A stretch of 64,000 nt of DNA from RPQJ01 sp963732415 (GTDB lineage: Bacteria; Pseudomonadota; Gammaproteobacteria; Steroidobacterales; Steroidobacteraceae), in the NCBI GenBank assembly GCA_963732415.1, contig CAVSZK010000005.1:186001-250000 (forward strand), read 5' to 3'. This document shows positions 18,426 through 27,333 of the stretch, in pieces. The number at the start of each line of letters is the position of its first letter. Position 1 is the first letter of the stretch. The position numbers and the translations under genes were made by a program. The notes below the pieces were generated by a model, which did not search any database, was not told the DNA's origin, and was given only the letters and a program-made list of their open reading frames with translations.

Positions 18426-20239
18426 CAGCGTCCTCCGTCGGCAGGTTTGAATACGACAGAGACTACCGTCGTGCTTTCGACTGCCCGGCCCCCGACCTGC
18501 GGCGGCTTGAACCGCCAGCGAATCACGGCGGACATCACCGACTGGTCGAATACGCCGGCCGGCGTCGAGGACACGATCTCGGCGGCCTTGACGCGACCGT
18601 TGGTACCGACTGTGAGTCGCACCCGGACCTTGCCGCTTAGCCCGTCTTTCTCCGCCGCCTTCGGATAGGCCGGCGCCACGTAGTAGGTGCGCTCGAGAGA
18701 CGCTGACTCCAGCGGCGCCGGCACCTGCGCAGGCGGCGCGGACGCGGGCGACGGCTGCAAAGCGGCACTCGGGAGTGTGTCGGTCCGTTGCACGTTGCCG
18801 GTATCGGTCACGGGCTGGCGAGCTGCCGCCTGGTCCTCAGGTTCCGGGAACGACTGCGGAGCCCCGGTCACTTCACCGCGTGAGCGCGTCTGCTGCGGGT
18901 CGCCGAGCGGGGTGATCGGCGTCGCCCCAGTGGCGCGCAGTTCCGCCGACGCGCGTGCCACATCGGCGGCCTGCTTCTGCGCGATTGCCGCCTGTTGCGC
19001 GCGCTGCCGCCGGCTGACCTCATCGCGCCAGTAGCTCGCGCGATCGGCAGGCAGCGCCTGCGCGGACTGCCTCAACAATTGGTTCGCGCGGTCGAACTTG
19101 CCTGCATCGAGCGCCTCGGAGACCTGGCCTTCGACGATGCGGACCTCGACGGATCGGATCTTCGGGTCGCCGGGGCGAACGAGCGAGAGCTGGGCGATTG
19201 CGGTCGCCGCATCATCGAACCGCCGATCGGCGACCGCCGATTGCAGGCGCTGGTCCAGGACCGCGACGATACGCTCCAACCCCTGCCGCGCCTCTCCGTT
19301 GTCCGGCGCCTGAGCCAGGACCGAACGGTAGTAGAGCAGCGCACTGTCTGTTTCCGGTTCCACGTAGCGGCGATCGCGAAACGCCGTGTCGGCCTTGTCG
19401 AGGAGTACTTCCACGGACCCGCCCGCGACGCGGCCAGATGGCGACTTCGCCGCAACCGGCGCGGCACTCCTCGGAGCTTCTGCAGTGCGGGGGCCTGCCA
19501 CGGGGGTCGGTGCGACTGCGGCATCCGTGGCTTCGGTGGCTTCGGTGGCAGTCGCAGATTCCGGGTCGACGCCCTGCGTCGGCCTATCCAGCAGGAACCA
19601 GGCCGCCCCGATACCCAGCACGACCAGGCCGGCAAGGCCAGGCACGATCCACTTCGGAGTTCGCGGCATCGCGGGTGGCGCAGCCGAAGCCGCAACCGCG
19701 GCCGGCTCCAGCCACGCTTCCGGATCCGCTGGCGGCAATTCGACGACCTGGCTGTCAAGCGGATCCCGCGTCGCCGTCGGTGCGGCCAGCGTAGCCCTGG
19801 AGAGCGCTTCCTCGCTGGCTCCCTCGAGCACGGCGGCGGTCTTGCCGGGCTCGACCGGAATCGGCAGCACCGCGAAAACCGCCGTGCGCTTTATCGCAGC
19901 GGCTGTCTCGGGCAATTGTGATTCCGGCGCGAAGACGACGACGACGACGGAATCGGAAAATGACTGCAGCCGGTCTACGGCGCCGGCCAGGTCGGTGTGG
20001 TCGCGTGCGTCGAGCAGGAAGATCTGTGCATGGGCGGCGACCACATGCTCGCCGGCCAGTTCAACCGAGTCAGCGAGACGGATTCCGCTTCGAGCGTCAA
20101 GTTCCCGGCCCACCTGCTCGAGCAGTGCGTCGTCGCGGGTGACTGCGATGACATCTACGCAGGTCGTCGGCTCCGACTCCGCGCCCTGCACCAGCTGCGC
20201 TGACGGATCTGTACGAGCAGGAACGGGCGTCGCGGACAC
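18425..20239 (-). CDS. TonB-C domain membrane protein with receiver-like N-terminal domain
   Basis: The 604-residue protein has an unusual order. Residues 27-145 look like a degenerate receiver (alternating strands, IFLLDARDHTD near the phospho-site position) and lack an obvious acidic pair. A single membrane helix follows (about 197-217), so this domain is cytoplasmic. The periplasmic part has an Ala/Thr-rich linker, a helical TPR-like stretch (about 270-430), another linker and a C-terminal TonB domain (about 519-604) with YPKAAEKDGLSGKVRVRLTV and IRWRFKPPQVGG. TonB proteins normally transmit energy to outer-membrane receptors; here no ExbB/ExbD is nearby. GTG at 20239 has AAGGAG at 20246-20251. 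It leads the kinase-receiver-phosphatase operon, suggesting a sensory or envelope-linked role. Confidence 0.82.
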   Translation of the reverse strand: MSATPVPARTDPSAQLVQGAESEPTTCVDVIAVTRDDALLEQVGRELDARSGIRLADSVELAGEHVVAAHAQIFLLDARDHTDLAGAVDRLQSFSDSVVVVVFAPESQLPETAAAIKRTAVFAVLPIPVEPGKTAAVLEGASEEALSRATLAAPTATRDPLDSQVVELPPADPEAWLEPAAVAASAAPPAMPRTPKWIVPGLAGLVVLGIGAAWFLLDRPTQGVDPESATATEATEATDAAVAPTPVAGPRTAEAPRSAAPVAAKSPSGRVAGGSVEVLLDKADTAFRDRRYVEPETDSALLYYRSVLAQAPDNGEARQGLERIVAVLDQRLQSAVADRRFDDAATAIAQLSLVRPGDPKIRSVEVRIVEGQVSEALDAGKFDRANQLLRQSAQALPADRASYWRDEVSRRQRAQQAAIAQKQAADVARASAELRATGATPITPLGDPQQTRSRGEVTGAPQSFPEPEDQAAARQPVTDTGNVQRTDTLPSAALQPSPASAPPAQVPAPLESASLERTYYVAPAYPKAAEKDGLSGKVRVRLTVGTNGRVKAAEIVSSTPAGVFDQSVMSAVIRWRFKPPQVGGRAVESTTVVSVVFKPADGGR

Positions 20240-20436
20240 GGAACACTCCTTCTTCTGTTACCCGGCACGGCGAACGGTGTCCGTCGTAGCCCGGTCAGTC
20301 GTGGAGTGTAGATATGGCGTCCCGCAAGAATATGCGCTGCGTCACGGTTTTGGACAGGACACTGCGAATACCGCAGCTTTCGTGCCCCCAGTAACGATTT
20401 CCCCGCTGCGTTACGGTGAATGGCCGTGCATCCCGG
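20240..20436. other. Intergenic region upstream of the TonB-like operon
   Basis: No gene fits here. On the minus strand it must hold the end of the long gcv-to-HIT transcript and the promoter of the TonB-like gene. I see two small inverted repeats, GTAACG/CGTTAC around 20391-20415 and CTGCG-N5-CGCAG around 20366-20381, neither followed by a T-run, and no convincing sigma-70 promoter. Confidence 0.5.
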
Positions 20437-20871
20437 TCAGGCCAGCAGGCGCTCGCGCAGCGCCGCCAGCACGGCGCCGTCGGCGGCTGCGTCGAACGGC
20501 CGTGCTTGCGACCAGTCGTAGGCCCAGGGATGCGCGGTCTTGAGGCCGTGCGGTTCCGCGTCGTATCGCGGGAACACGTGCGCATGCAGCGCCGGCTCGA
20601 GATTGCCGAACATCGCGTAGTTGATCCGCACGGCACCCGTGACTGCCAGCACCGCGTGTCCGAGGCGTGCCATGTCGGCCAGGAACACCGACTGCGCTTC
20701 CGCGTCCATCGCGTTCAGTTGCGGCACGACCGGATCGGGCAGCAGCAGGCAGTAGCCCACGAGCACCTGTGGATCGCCCATCACGGCCCAGCCGGAATCG
20801 AGTCGCGCAATCAACGTGGGATCGGTTCCTGCGCGGCAGGCCACCACTCTGCGGTGGATGGCGGTACTCAT
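20437..20871 (-). CDS. HIT family hydrolase
   Basis: The 144-residue protein carries the histidine-triad motif as ALHAHVFPRY, preceded by the conserved INYAMFGNLEP, and an N-terminal GWAVMGDPQVLVGYCLLLP. HIT proteins hydrolyse or transfer nucleotides from dinucleoside polyphosphates or nucleotide-amidates. The triad here reads H-x-H followed by a Phe, so its third histidine is not obvious and activity may be altered. It is the last gene of a long minus-strand run, 23 bases behind the HAD gene. Confidence 0.8.
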   Translation of the reverse strand: MSTAIHRRVVACRAGTDPTLIARLDSGWAVMGDPQVLVGYCLLLPDPVVPQLNAMDAEAQSVFLADMARLGHAVLAVTGAVRINYAMFGNLEPALHAHVFPRYDAEPHGLKTAHPWAYDWSQARPFDAAADGAVLAALRERLLA

Positions 20872-20894
20872 CGGGGAAACCCCGGGGGCACCAC

Positions 20895-21512
20895 CTACTC
20901 CTCGTGGAACGGCAGCGGAAGACGAACGCCGAGCGCCTTGAGCTCACCGCGCGTCAAGGACGGATTCACGTGGTGAATGGCATTCCACCCGCAGGACCGG
21001 GCGCCGGCAATGTTGCGCTTCAGGTCGTCGATGAACACGGTTGCCGCCGGATCGAGCCCGAAGCGGCGCTCTGCCTCGTGATAGATGGCCGCCGAAGGCT
21101 TGACCGCACCGACACGGAACGAAGCAATCGCGTCGTGCCCGACCCCTTCGATTCCATAAACCGCCTGGAAATGCCGCCAGTGCAGGTCGCCCACGTTCGA
21201 TAGCAGGTACACGCGGTATTCACCCTTGAGTGCGTTCGCGAGCTCGAACATCTCGTCGGTGCGCTCGAACATGTCGAGCCAGCGGCGCCCGAGTTCGTCT
21301 GGATCGAGCGGCCGCGCCGCCGACGCCGCAATCCGGTCGAGCAGCTGTTCTCCGCTGATCTCACCGCGCTCGTGCGCATCCAGGTCGATGCTTGCGAGCC
21401 ATGCCGGCAGGTCCGCAAGATCCACGCCGGCGTCCTGCAGGTAGCGGACGAACGGCTGGTAGCGAAGCCGAACCAGAACGCCACCGACATCGAACACGAC
21501 ATTCCGGATCAT
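20895..21512 (-). CDS. HAD-superfamily hydrolase (YihX-like phosphatase)
   Basis: The 205-residue protein starts IRNVVFDVGGVLVRL, in which the nucleophile Asp is followed by V-G-G rather than the second Asp; this variant is usual in YihX-type sugar phosphatases. Motif II is VYLLSNVGDLHW, the lysine lies in VGAVKPSAAIYHEAE and motif III is VFIDDLKRNIAGA. The ATG at 21512 overlaps the permease stop (ATGA). Substrate unknown, probably a small phosphate ester such as a sugar phosphate. Confidence 0.85.
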   Translation of the reverse strand: MIRNVVFDVGGVLVRLRYQPFVRYLQDAGVDLADLPAWLASIDLDAHERGEISGEQLLDRIAASAARPLDPDELGRRWLDMFERTDEMFELANALKGEYRVYLLSNVGDLHWRHFQAVYGIEGVGHDAIASFRVGAVKPSAAIYHEAERRFGLDPAATVFIDDLKRNIAGARSCGWNAIHHVNPSLTRGELKALGVRLPLPFHEE

Positions 21513-22702
21513 GGATGAGGCCGCCACCCGAGGGTAAGGAGAAGGACCGCGAACCCGACCACGTACCCGAGCGCGATGTGCCACCCGGAACGCAGCCACA
21601 AGCCGACCGACCGCGCCTGGGGAAACACCGTCGTGATAGCGACGCCCGCCGACGATCCGAACCAGACCATCGAACCGCCGAACCCGACCGCGTACGCGAG
21701 GACGCCCCAGTCATAGCCGCGCTGCTCGAGCGCAAGCTTGGTCAGCGGGATGTTATCGAAGACCGCCGAAACAAAGCCGAGCCCCAGCGCCGTTGGCCAG
21801 GACGCCGCCGGAAGTTTTTCCACCGGCATCAACGATGCCGAGAAGACCAGGCACAGCAGGAACATCGTGCCCCTGAGCATGCCAGGCAGGACCTTCCAGT
21901 CCGGCGCGCGCAGCGGCGCCGAGATCAGCAACGCCACCCAGACCGCGACGCCGATGAACGGAAAGCGCGCCGCCAGTTCCGGGAATTCGAAATTTACGAC
22001 GACGTTGCAGGTCACGGCCACGGACAGGATGAAGACAACTACCGCGACCCGCACCCAGTCCGCGTGAATGCGCACGTCGGCACGCTTCACGATAGGCGAG
22101 TAGCGCTGCTGCTGCATCGATGCGGGTACGCCGAATACCAGCAGCGCTGCGACCGAAGCCACATACGCATGGACCACCTCGCTTGGAGCCACGCCATCGA
22201 TCCACATCATCGTGGTGGTCGTGTCGCCGACCACGCTGCCGGCCCCGCCGGCGTTCGCGGCCGCAACGATGGCAGCCAGGAAGCCAATGTGGACCTTGTG
22301 CCTGTATACGTGCGACGCGACAGTCCCGCCGATCAGCGCGGCCGCAATGTTGTCGAGAAACGCCGACAGCACGAATACCAGCAGCAGCAGCACCAACCCT
22401 CCGCGCCAGTCGTCCGGCAGCAGGTCGGGCAGCAGGTCCGGCACGCGGCTCGCCTCAAAGTGACGGGACAAGAGCGCGAAGCCCATCAGCAGGCCGAACA
22501 GGTTGGCAAGGACCACCCACTCGCCGCGGGCGTGCTGCGCGAGGCCGGCGAGCCCCCGCACGCCGTCGAAGTCGAGGACGCTCAGCTTCCAGAAGAGGAT
22601 CGCCGCGAGGCCGGTGGCCGCCACCTCGAGCGTGCGATCGTGCGAGAGCGCGACGCCCACCAGGGTCACGCCGAACAGCACGAATTCAACGGGGATGATC
22701 AT
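21509..22702 (-). CDS. NhaD/ArsB-type ion transporter family membrane protein
   Basis: The 397-residue polytopic protein has about ten to eleven hydrophobic segments and the paired signatures of the IT superfamily: SAFLDNIAAALIGGT and FVSAVFDNIPLTKLAL, with GGAGSVVGDTTTTMMW between. These match NhaD-type sodium/proton antiporters and related citrate/arsenite permeases. The two DN motifs probably lie in re-entrant loops at the ion site. The ATG at 22702 overlaps the comB-like stop (ATGA) and its own stop overlaps the HAD gene start. Ion identity is not certain. Confidence 0.8.
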   Translation of the reverse strand: MIIPVEFVLFGVTLVGVALSHDRTLEVAATGLAAILFWKLSVLDFDGVRGLAGLAQHARGEWVVLANLFGLLMGFALLSRHFEASRVPDLLPDLLPDDWRGGLVLLLLVFVLSAFLDNIAAALIGGTVASHVYRHKVHIGFLAAIVAAANAGGAGSVVGDTTTTMMWIDGVAPSEVVHAYVASVAALLVFGVPASMQQQRYSPIVKRADVRIHADWVRVAVVVFILSVAVTCNVVVNFEFPELAARFPFIGVAVWVALLISAPLRAPDWKVLPGMLRGTMFLLCLVFSASLMPVEKLPAASWPTALGLGFVSAVFDNIPLTKLALEQRGYDWGVLAYAVGFGGSMVWFGSSAGVAITTVFPQARSVGLWLRSGWHIALGYVVGFAVLLLTLGWRPHP

Positions 22703-23406
22703 GCCGGGCGCGTCGGGGCCGCGAGTCGCTCGAGTTCCAGTGGCTCCCCCGACACTCGCCTTACACGCAGCACGAAGTCGAAGCGATCCACCTCGGTGCA
22801 GTAGTCGAAGTCGTCGCGTGGTGCCCAGTCGCAGGCCGGGTCGAAAAACTTGCGGGCCGCCGGTGCGCTGCGCAGCCGGTCGCGCACCTCGGCCAGTGGC
22901 GCCGGCTCTCCGCGCAAAAGCTTGTCCAGGCACTCGGCGTAGAGATCATCCTCGGCGCAACGCTCGCGAGCCTCGTGGCCCATGCGCACCAGCGATACCA
23001 GGTCGGCGCCCCGTGCCTTCAGGTAGCGGCAGACCGCCGATATGTTCACGAAGGCACCAGTCAGGACCTCGTCTGCCTGCGACGCGTTGACCAGCCCCTG
23101 CGTTCCCGCGTGGGTGGTGTGCACCAGCACTTTGCCCCGAAGGTCCAGCGCGCGGATCTCGGTCGGCGAATTGCCTGCGTTGAAGCCCGGCAACCTGCGC
23201 GCATGCCGTTCGCCGGCAAGCACCGCCCCGGGAAACCGTCGCCCGAGCTCGAAGGCGTCGTCCACCTCGCCGACCGGGAAAACGCGCTGGGCGCCCGCAT
23301 CGAATGCGTGCGGCGCGACCGAGAATGCACGAAATACGTCGATGACCACGGCGATGCCACGTGCCTGGCGCGCGCCGGCTATGTGGTCCAGGATTTCAAT
23401 CCGCAT
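22699..23406 (-). CDS. comB: 2-phosphosulfolactate phosphatase family protein (ComB-like)
   Basis: The 235-residue protein matches ComB by its VVIDVFRAFSVAP N-terminal motif, AGERHARRLPGFNAGNSPTEI and VLVHTTHAGTQGLVNA. ComB removes phosphate from 2-phospho-3-sulfolactate in coenzyme M synthesis in methanogens, but homologues are common in bacteria where the substrate is uncertain. Neither ComA nor ComC is nearby, so a coenzyme M role is unlikely. It is 18 bases after sua5 and overlaps the permease gene. Confidence 0.82.
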   Translation of the reverse strand: MRIEILDHIAGARQARGIAVVIDVFRAFSVAPHAFDAGAQRVFPVGEVDDAFELGRRFPGAVLAGERHARRLPGFNAGNSPTEIRALDLRGKVLVHTTHAGTQGLVNASQADEVLTGAFVNISAVCRYLKARGADLVSLVRMGHEARERCAEDDLYAECLDKLLRGEPAPLAEVRDRLRSAPAARKFFDPACDWAPRDDFDYCTEVDRFDFVLRVRRVSGEPLELERLAAPTRPA

Positions 23407-23424
23407 GACGTCCGCCGACCTGGT

Positions 23425-24468
23425 TCACGGCTGTCCGATTTCATCGCCGAATTCGGCACGCAGCGCCGCAATGTCCGGATCGACAGCTACGACATTCTCT
23501 GCCGAGGCTGCCCGATGCAGCCGGTCCCGTACCGCATCCCAGGCTTCGCCTTCGGGGACTTCCTCGACCAGGATCTCCCTGGCGCCGGATTTGTCCAGCG
23601 TGCGCAGGCCTACGTACAGCTCGTGGGCGTAGGCATCGGCGCGTCGCCCGGCATTCACCCAAGTCATGTACTTGTTGGCCGTACGCGGCGGTCGCGTCGC
23701 CAGCACCGCCACCCGGCTGCCGTCGGCGGTCAGTTGCCCGACGACTTCTTCGAGCGTGGCACTGGTCACGATGCTGAGCGGCGTGGATGGTGCGTAATGT
23801 CTTACGTCCGAGCCGGGGACGCGCGGCGAATCGGCCGCGGATCTGACCTCGACCTCGGGAACCACGGCATGCAGCTGGCTCAACGTGATGAAGCCCGGCC
23901 GCAGCAGGCGTGGAACGCCATCCACGCATGAGACGATCGTGGACTCGAGGCCGATCTTGCAGTCACCGCCATCCAGGATCGTCCGCACCGTGTCGCCGAA
24001 TTCCTCACGAACGTGCTCGGCCCGGGTCGGACTGACGTGGCCGTAGCGGTTCGCTGAAGGCGCCGCGATGCCGCCGCCGAACGCCTTCAGCAACTGCTGG
24101 GCAACCGGGTGCGCAGGGACCCGGATCGCGACCGTGTCCTGCCCGCCGGTGATTGCGAGATCCACGGCGGGCGCCCTGCGCAGCACCAGCGTAAGCGGAC
24201 CAGGCCAGAACTTCGCCGCCAGCGCTTGCGCCGCGGGCGGAATAGTCAAGGCCCAGCGTTCGAGCATTCGCTGATGGTCGATGTGCACGATCAGCGGGTG
24301 GGTCGCCGGCCTGCCCTTCAGTTCGAACACGCGGCGGATCGCGTCCGGATTCTGTGCGTCGGCCCCGAGCCCGTACACGGTCTCGGTCGGGAACGCGACA
24401 ACCTCGCCCTCGCGCAGCGCCTCCACGGCGCGGTCGATTTCATCCTGCGGCAGGCGTGCCATTACCAT
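23425..24468 (-). CDS. sua5: L-threonylcarbamoyladenylate synthase, long Sua5 form
   Basis: This enzyme makes threonylcarbamoyl-AMP from threonine, bicarbonate and ATP for the t6A37 modification of ANN-decoding tRNAs. The 347-residue product has the YrdC domain (EVVAFPTETVYGLGADA, ELKGRPATHPLIVH, GGGIAAPSANRYGHVSPT) and an additional C-terminal Sua5 domain after about residue 210 (SPRVPGSDVRHYAPSTPL). E. coli TsaC has only the first domain, so this is the long Sua5 type. Start is ATG 24468, with a second ATG at 24462 equally possible. Confidence 0.93.
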   Translation of the reverse strand: MVMARLPQDEIDRAVEALREGEVVAFPTETVYGLGADAQNPDAIRRVFELKGRPATHPLIVHIDHQRMLERWALTIPPAAQALAAKFWPGPLTLVLRRAPAVDLAITGGQDTVAIRVPAHPVAQQLLKAFGGGIAAPSANRYGHVSPTRAEHVREEFGDTVRTILDGGDCKIGLESTIVSCVDGVPRLLRPGFITLSQLHAVVPEVEVRSAADSPRVPGSDVRHYAPSTPLSIVTSATLEEVVGQLTADGSRVAVLATRPPRTANKYMTWVNAGRRADAYAHELYVGLRTLDKSGAREILVEEVPEGEAWDAVRDRLHRAASAENVVAVDPDIAALRAEFGDEIGQP

Positions 24469-24525
24469 CCGCGAATCATAGCGGATCGCCCGGAAACCGG
24501 TTCGATCACCCGGGTCGGGGTCCGA

Positions 24526-27333
24526 TCAATCGAGCCCCGTGCGCACCCAGCCGCCAGGAGTCCGCACCAGCTCGTAGGTCGGCCAGTAGTGCAGGTCGAG
24601 TTTCAGCGTCACGACGTCGACAGTGCCGTTCCACGCGACGGTTTTTAGCCGGACTGCCGAGCGGTCCGGTCGCTGGCGCACAGCCGCGATGAATGAGTCG
24701 AGGTCTGGTGTCGGGCGGCCGTCCACCTCGACGATGCGGCGCCCGGCAACCAGGCCGTAGCGCGTCGCGGGCGACCCGTAGGAGAAATAAGCGACGAACA
24801 CACCCTCGGGCAGGATCCCGCGCTGCGCCGAAATCGCCCGATGCGGCGCATGCAGTACTGTCCCGGCCCACAGCAGCAGGCGATCGATATCCCGGCCACC
24901 CAGTGCGACCGTCGCCACGTCGAACTGCACTTCCCTTCCGTCGCGCAGCACCGTCAGCGATACGTCCGGAAGCTGTGTCGCCAGTTCTACATCCCGTGAG
25001 CGATTCACCGGCCTGCCATCGACTGCAAGCAGCAGGTCGCCGTCGTGCAGCGCAGCAGCCGCCGGCGATCCCGCGACCAGGCGCGAGATGCGAAGTAGCT
25101 GCCTGTTCGCGCCGCCCGCCTTTTCGAGTTTCGCAACCCAGTCGGCAGGCAGGCCGAGCTTGCGCGCCTCGGCGATCGACACGGTTTCGAACTCCGCCTC
25201 GAGCGAATAGATCGGCTGGCCTCCCCTGGCCGCCGCGACCGCTTCCTCGACGATGGCGGCCGGCATCGCCCGGCTGACCTGCGAGGTGTTTCGCCCGCCC
25301 TCGTAGGCGAAACTGGACCACAGCGCCTGCACCCGCCCGTCGCGACCGACGACGACGCCGTCGAAACCCACCGGGTCGTTCACCAGTGTCGCCACTTCCA
25401 GGTTGGCCTCGCGGAACTGCAGCGTTCGCGAAAGCGGGAAAGATACGTCGTCGACGGCGGCTACTGCCGTCGCAAGAGACTGCACCCTGGATTCCGCAGT
25501 CAGGCCGACCACCGTCACCGGTTCACCAGCTTCCAGCGGCCTGGGATCGAAACTCACTGAGCGAACCGGCGTGCCGTCGAGCAGCTTCGGGTCGAATGAC
25601 ACGATCGCCACGTTGTGCAGCGGGTGCACGTACTCGACGCGACCCGGCACCTCGACCGACCCGCCGAAGGTCAGGCGCACGTCCCCGACCGCGACCGGCA
25701 CGGTATTGCGGTCCACGGCCACCAGGCCTCGTTCGGCATCGACGACGACGCCGGTGCCGTGGTAGCTGCGCTCGGTGACGCCGGCGACCGAGAACGGCAT
25801 ATCGAAATTCACCAGCACCAGCGACGGCGCGAGACGATCGACCAGCGGGTCGCCGGTCGCGGCAAACGACGTCCGCGCGGGCGCGGCTTGCACCGCTGGC
25901 GGCGCTTCGACCAGGTCGTGACACGACCAGAAACCCGCGGTATCGTCGCGCGTGCAGTCCAGCGCCGGAAACCACCGCCGATCCATGCGCATCACACGAG
26001 TCTGGCTGCCCCGAGGATCGTCCAGCGTCGAATAGCGCAGCGCAGCGCGCGCACCATCGGGCAACGCCGCGATCACTCGCTCGAACTCGTCCAGCGACGC
26101 GACGTCCTGGCCCGAAATATTGCTGATGACGGCTCCGCGGGGCACGCCGGCTGCGCCGAGCGCATACCCCGGATTTGCGACGAATACGCCGCGCAACGGA
26201 GCGTTCATGTGACGGGCCATCTGGTACGAAAGATCGTGCACCACCGCATCGCCGAACTGCAGGTAACGCGCGGGCGTGATCGCGTTAAGGTCCTGCACGA
26301 TGAGACTGCGCTCGAGCAACTCGCCGCCGCGCTCGACTTCGACCTGCACGGGCTTTCCGACCGAGGAATCGAGAACTTCCGCGAGCGGGTCGAAGGTCGC
26401 GGTCAGCTTGCCGTTCACGCGAACCAGTATGTCGCCGGGTTGCAGCTGCCCCTCTGCCGGGGAGCCCGCCTGCACCTCGGCGACGACCAGCATGCCGGTG
26501 AGTCCCGGCGCCGCCCTGCGCGCCTCGGCCTCGGTCTGCGGCCGGAGTCCCAGGCGAACGAGTTCGTCGTAGGGTTGGTAGGTGAATATCGTCTGCAGCG
26601 TCCCGCGCGTCACCGGCCGTCCGGCCTGGATCAGGTGCAGCGCACGCTGCACGCGGTCGAGCGGCAGGTAGAAACTCGCCGCTGCGCCGTTGCTGCCGCC
26701 AGCGTTCAACGCCACCGCGTGGCCCTTGATGTCGATCACTGGTGAACCGGACGATCCACCCGACGTCCCTGACGCCGCCTGGATGTAGAAGGTATTGAAA
26801 TCGTTGTACTTTCCGACCCCGTAGCGCGGTGCCTCGCGGTCCAGCCGCGCGATCGTGCCTGCAAGGATCGAAAGCTGTTCGCCGGCATCATTGCCGACCA
26901 CCCTGATCTCCACGCCGACGCGCGCTCCGGCCGGGTCGAGCGGCAGCGCCGGGGGCTTCGCATAGCGCAGCTTCGACGGGTCGAATCGATAGAAGCCGAA
27001 GTCGTGCACCGGGTCGCGATAGACGGGCGTCAACTCAACTTCTTCGCGGTTCTGGAACACGGCGGTCGCAACCACGGGGCCGGGCGTCACGACGTGGCGA
27101 TTGGTGAGGATCAGGCCGCGCTCGGCATCCACCACGAAGCCGGTGGCCTGGCTCGACTCGTTCCACTCGGTATCGAAGGCACGTGCCTGGTCGATCTGTA
27201 TGGTGACCACCGACGGCGCGATCCGCGCAACCGTCTTGTCCCAGGCCGGTGTCTCAGCGCGGACCGCGGACAGCGCGAACAGCGTGCCTGCAAGCGCCAG
27301 CCAGGCGCAGGCGCGCAGGCGGGCCGTGCTCAC
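24526..27333 (-). CDS. Secreted duplicated trypsin-like/PDZ protease (Nma111-like DegP relative)
   Basis: The 935-residue protein has a signal peptide (ending SAVRA near residue 26) and two tandem protease-PDZ halves. The first half has a full triad: H80 in ILTNRHVVTP, D111 in DPVHDFGFYRF and S195 in GTSGGSSGSPV, followed by two PDZ-like domains (PGLTGMLVVAEVQAGSPAEG and PRGAVISNISGQDVASL). The second half repeats the fold but its histidine position reads VAVDRNTVP and its serine loop VGFDGVVVGRDG, so it should be inactive; PDZ domains follow (LVAGSPAAAALHDGDLLLAV, GSPATRYGLVAGRR). The same layout occurs in yeast Nma111. GTG 27333 overlaps the PfkB stop. Periplasmic quality control is likely. 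Confidence 0.87.
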   Translation of the reverse strand: MSTARLRACAWLALAGTLFALSAVRAETPAWDKTVARIAPSVVTIQIDQARAFDTEWNESSQATGFVVDAERGLILTNRHVVTPGPVVATAVFQNREEVELTPVYRDPVHDFGFYRFDPSKLRYAKPPALPLDPAGARVGVEIRVVGNDAGEQLSILAGTIARLDREAPRYGVGKYNDFNTFYIQAASGTSGGSSGSPVIDIKGHAVALNAGGSNGAAASFYLPLDRVQRALHLIQAGRPVTRGTLQTIFTYQPYDELVRLGLRPQTEAEARRAAPGLTGMLVVAEVQAGSPAEGQLQPGDILVRVNGKLTATFDPLAEVLDSSVGKPVQVEVERGGELLERSLIVQDLNAITPARYLQFGDAVVHDLSYQMARHMNAPLRGVFVANPGYALGAAGVPRGAVISNISGQDVASLDEFERVIAALPDGARAALRYSTLDDPRGSQTRVMRMDRRWFPALDCTRDDTAGFWSCHDLVEAPPAVQAAPARTSFAATGDPLVDRLAPSLVLVNFDMPFSVAGVTERSYHGTGVVVDAERGLVAVDRNTVPVAVGDVRLTFGGSVEVPGRVEYVHPLHNVAIVSFDPKLLDGTPVRSVSFDPRPLEAGEPVTVVGLTAESRVQSLATAVAAVDDVSFPLSRTLQFREANLEVATLVNDPVGFDGVVVGRDGRVQALWSSFAYEGGRNTSQVSRAMPAAIVEEAVAAARGGQPIYSLEAEFETVSIAEARKLGLPADWVAKLEKAGGANRQLLRISRLVAGSPAAAALHDGDLLLAVDGRPVNRSRDVELATQLPDVSLTVLRDGREVQFDVATVALGGRDIDRLLLWAGTVLHAPHRAISAQRGILPEGVFVAYFSYGSPATRYGLVAGRRIVEVDGRPTPDLDSFIAAVRQRPDRSAVRLKTVAWNGTVDVVTLKLDLHYWPTYELVRTPGGWVRTGLD

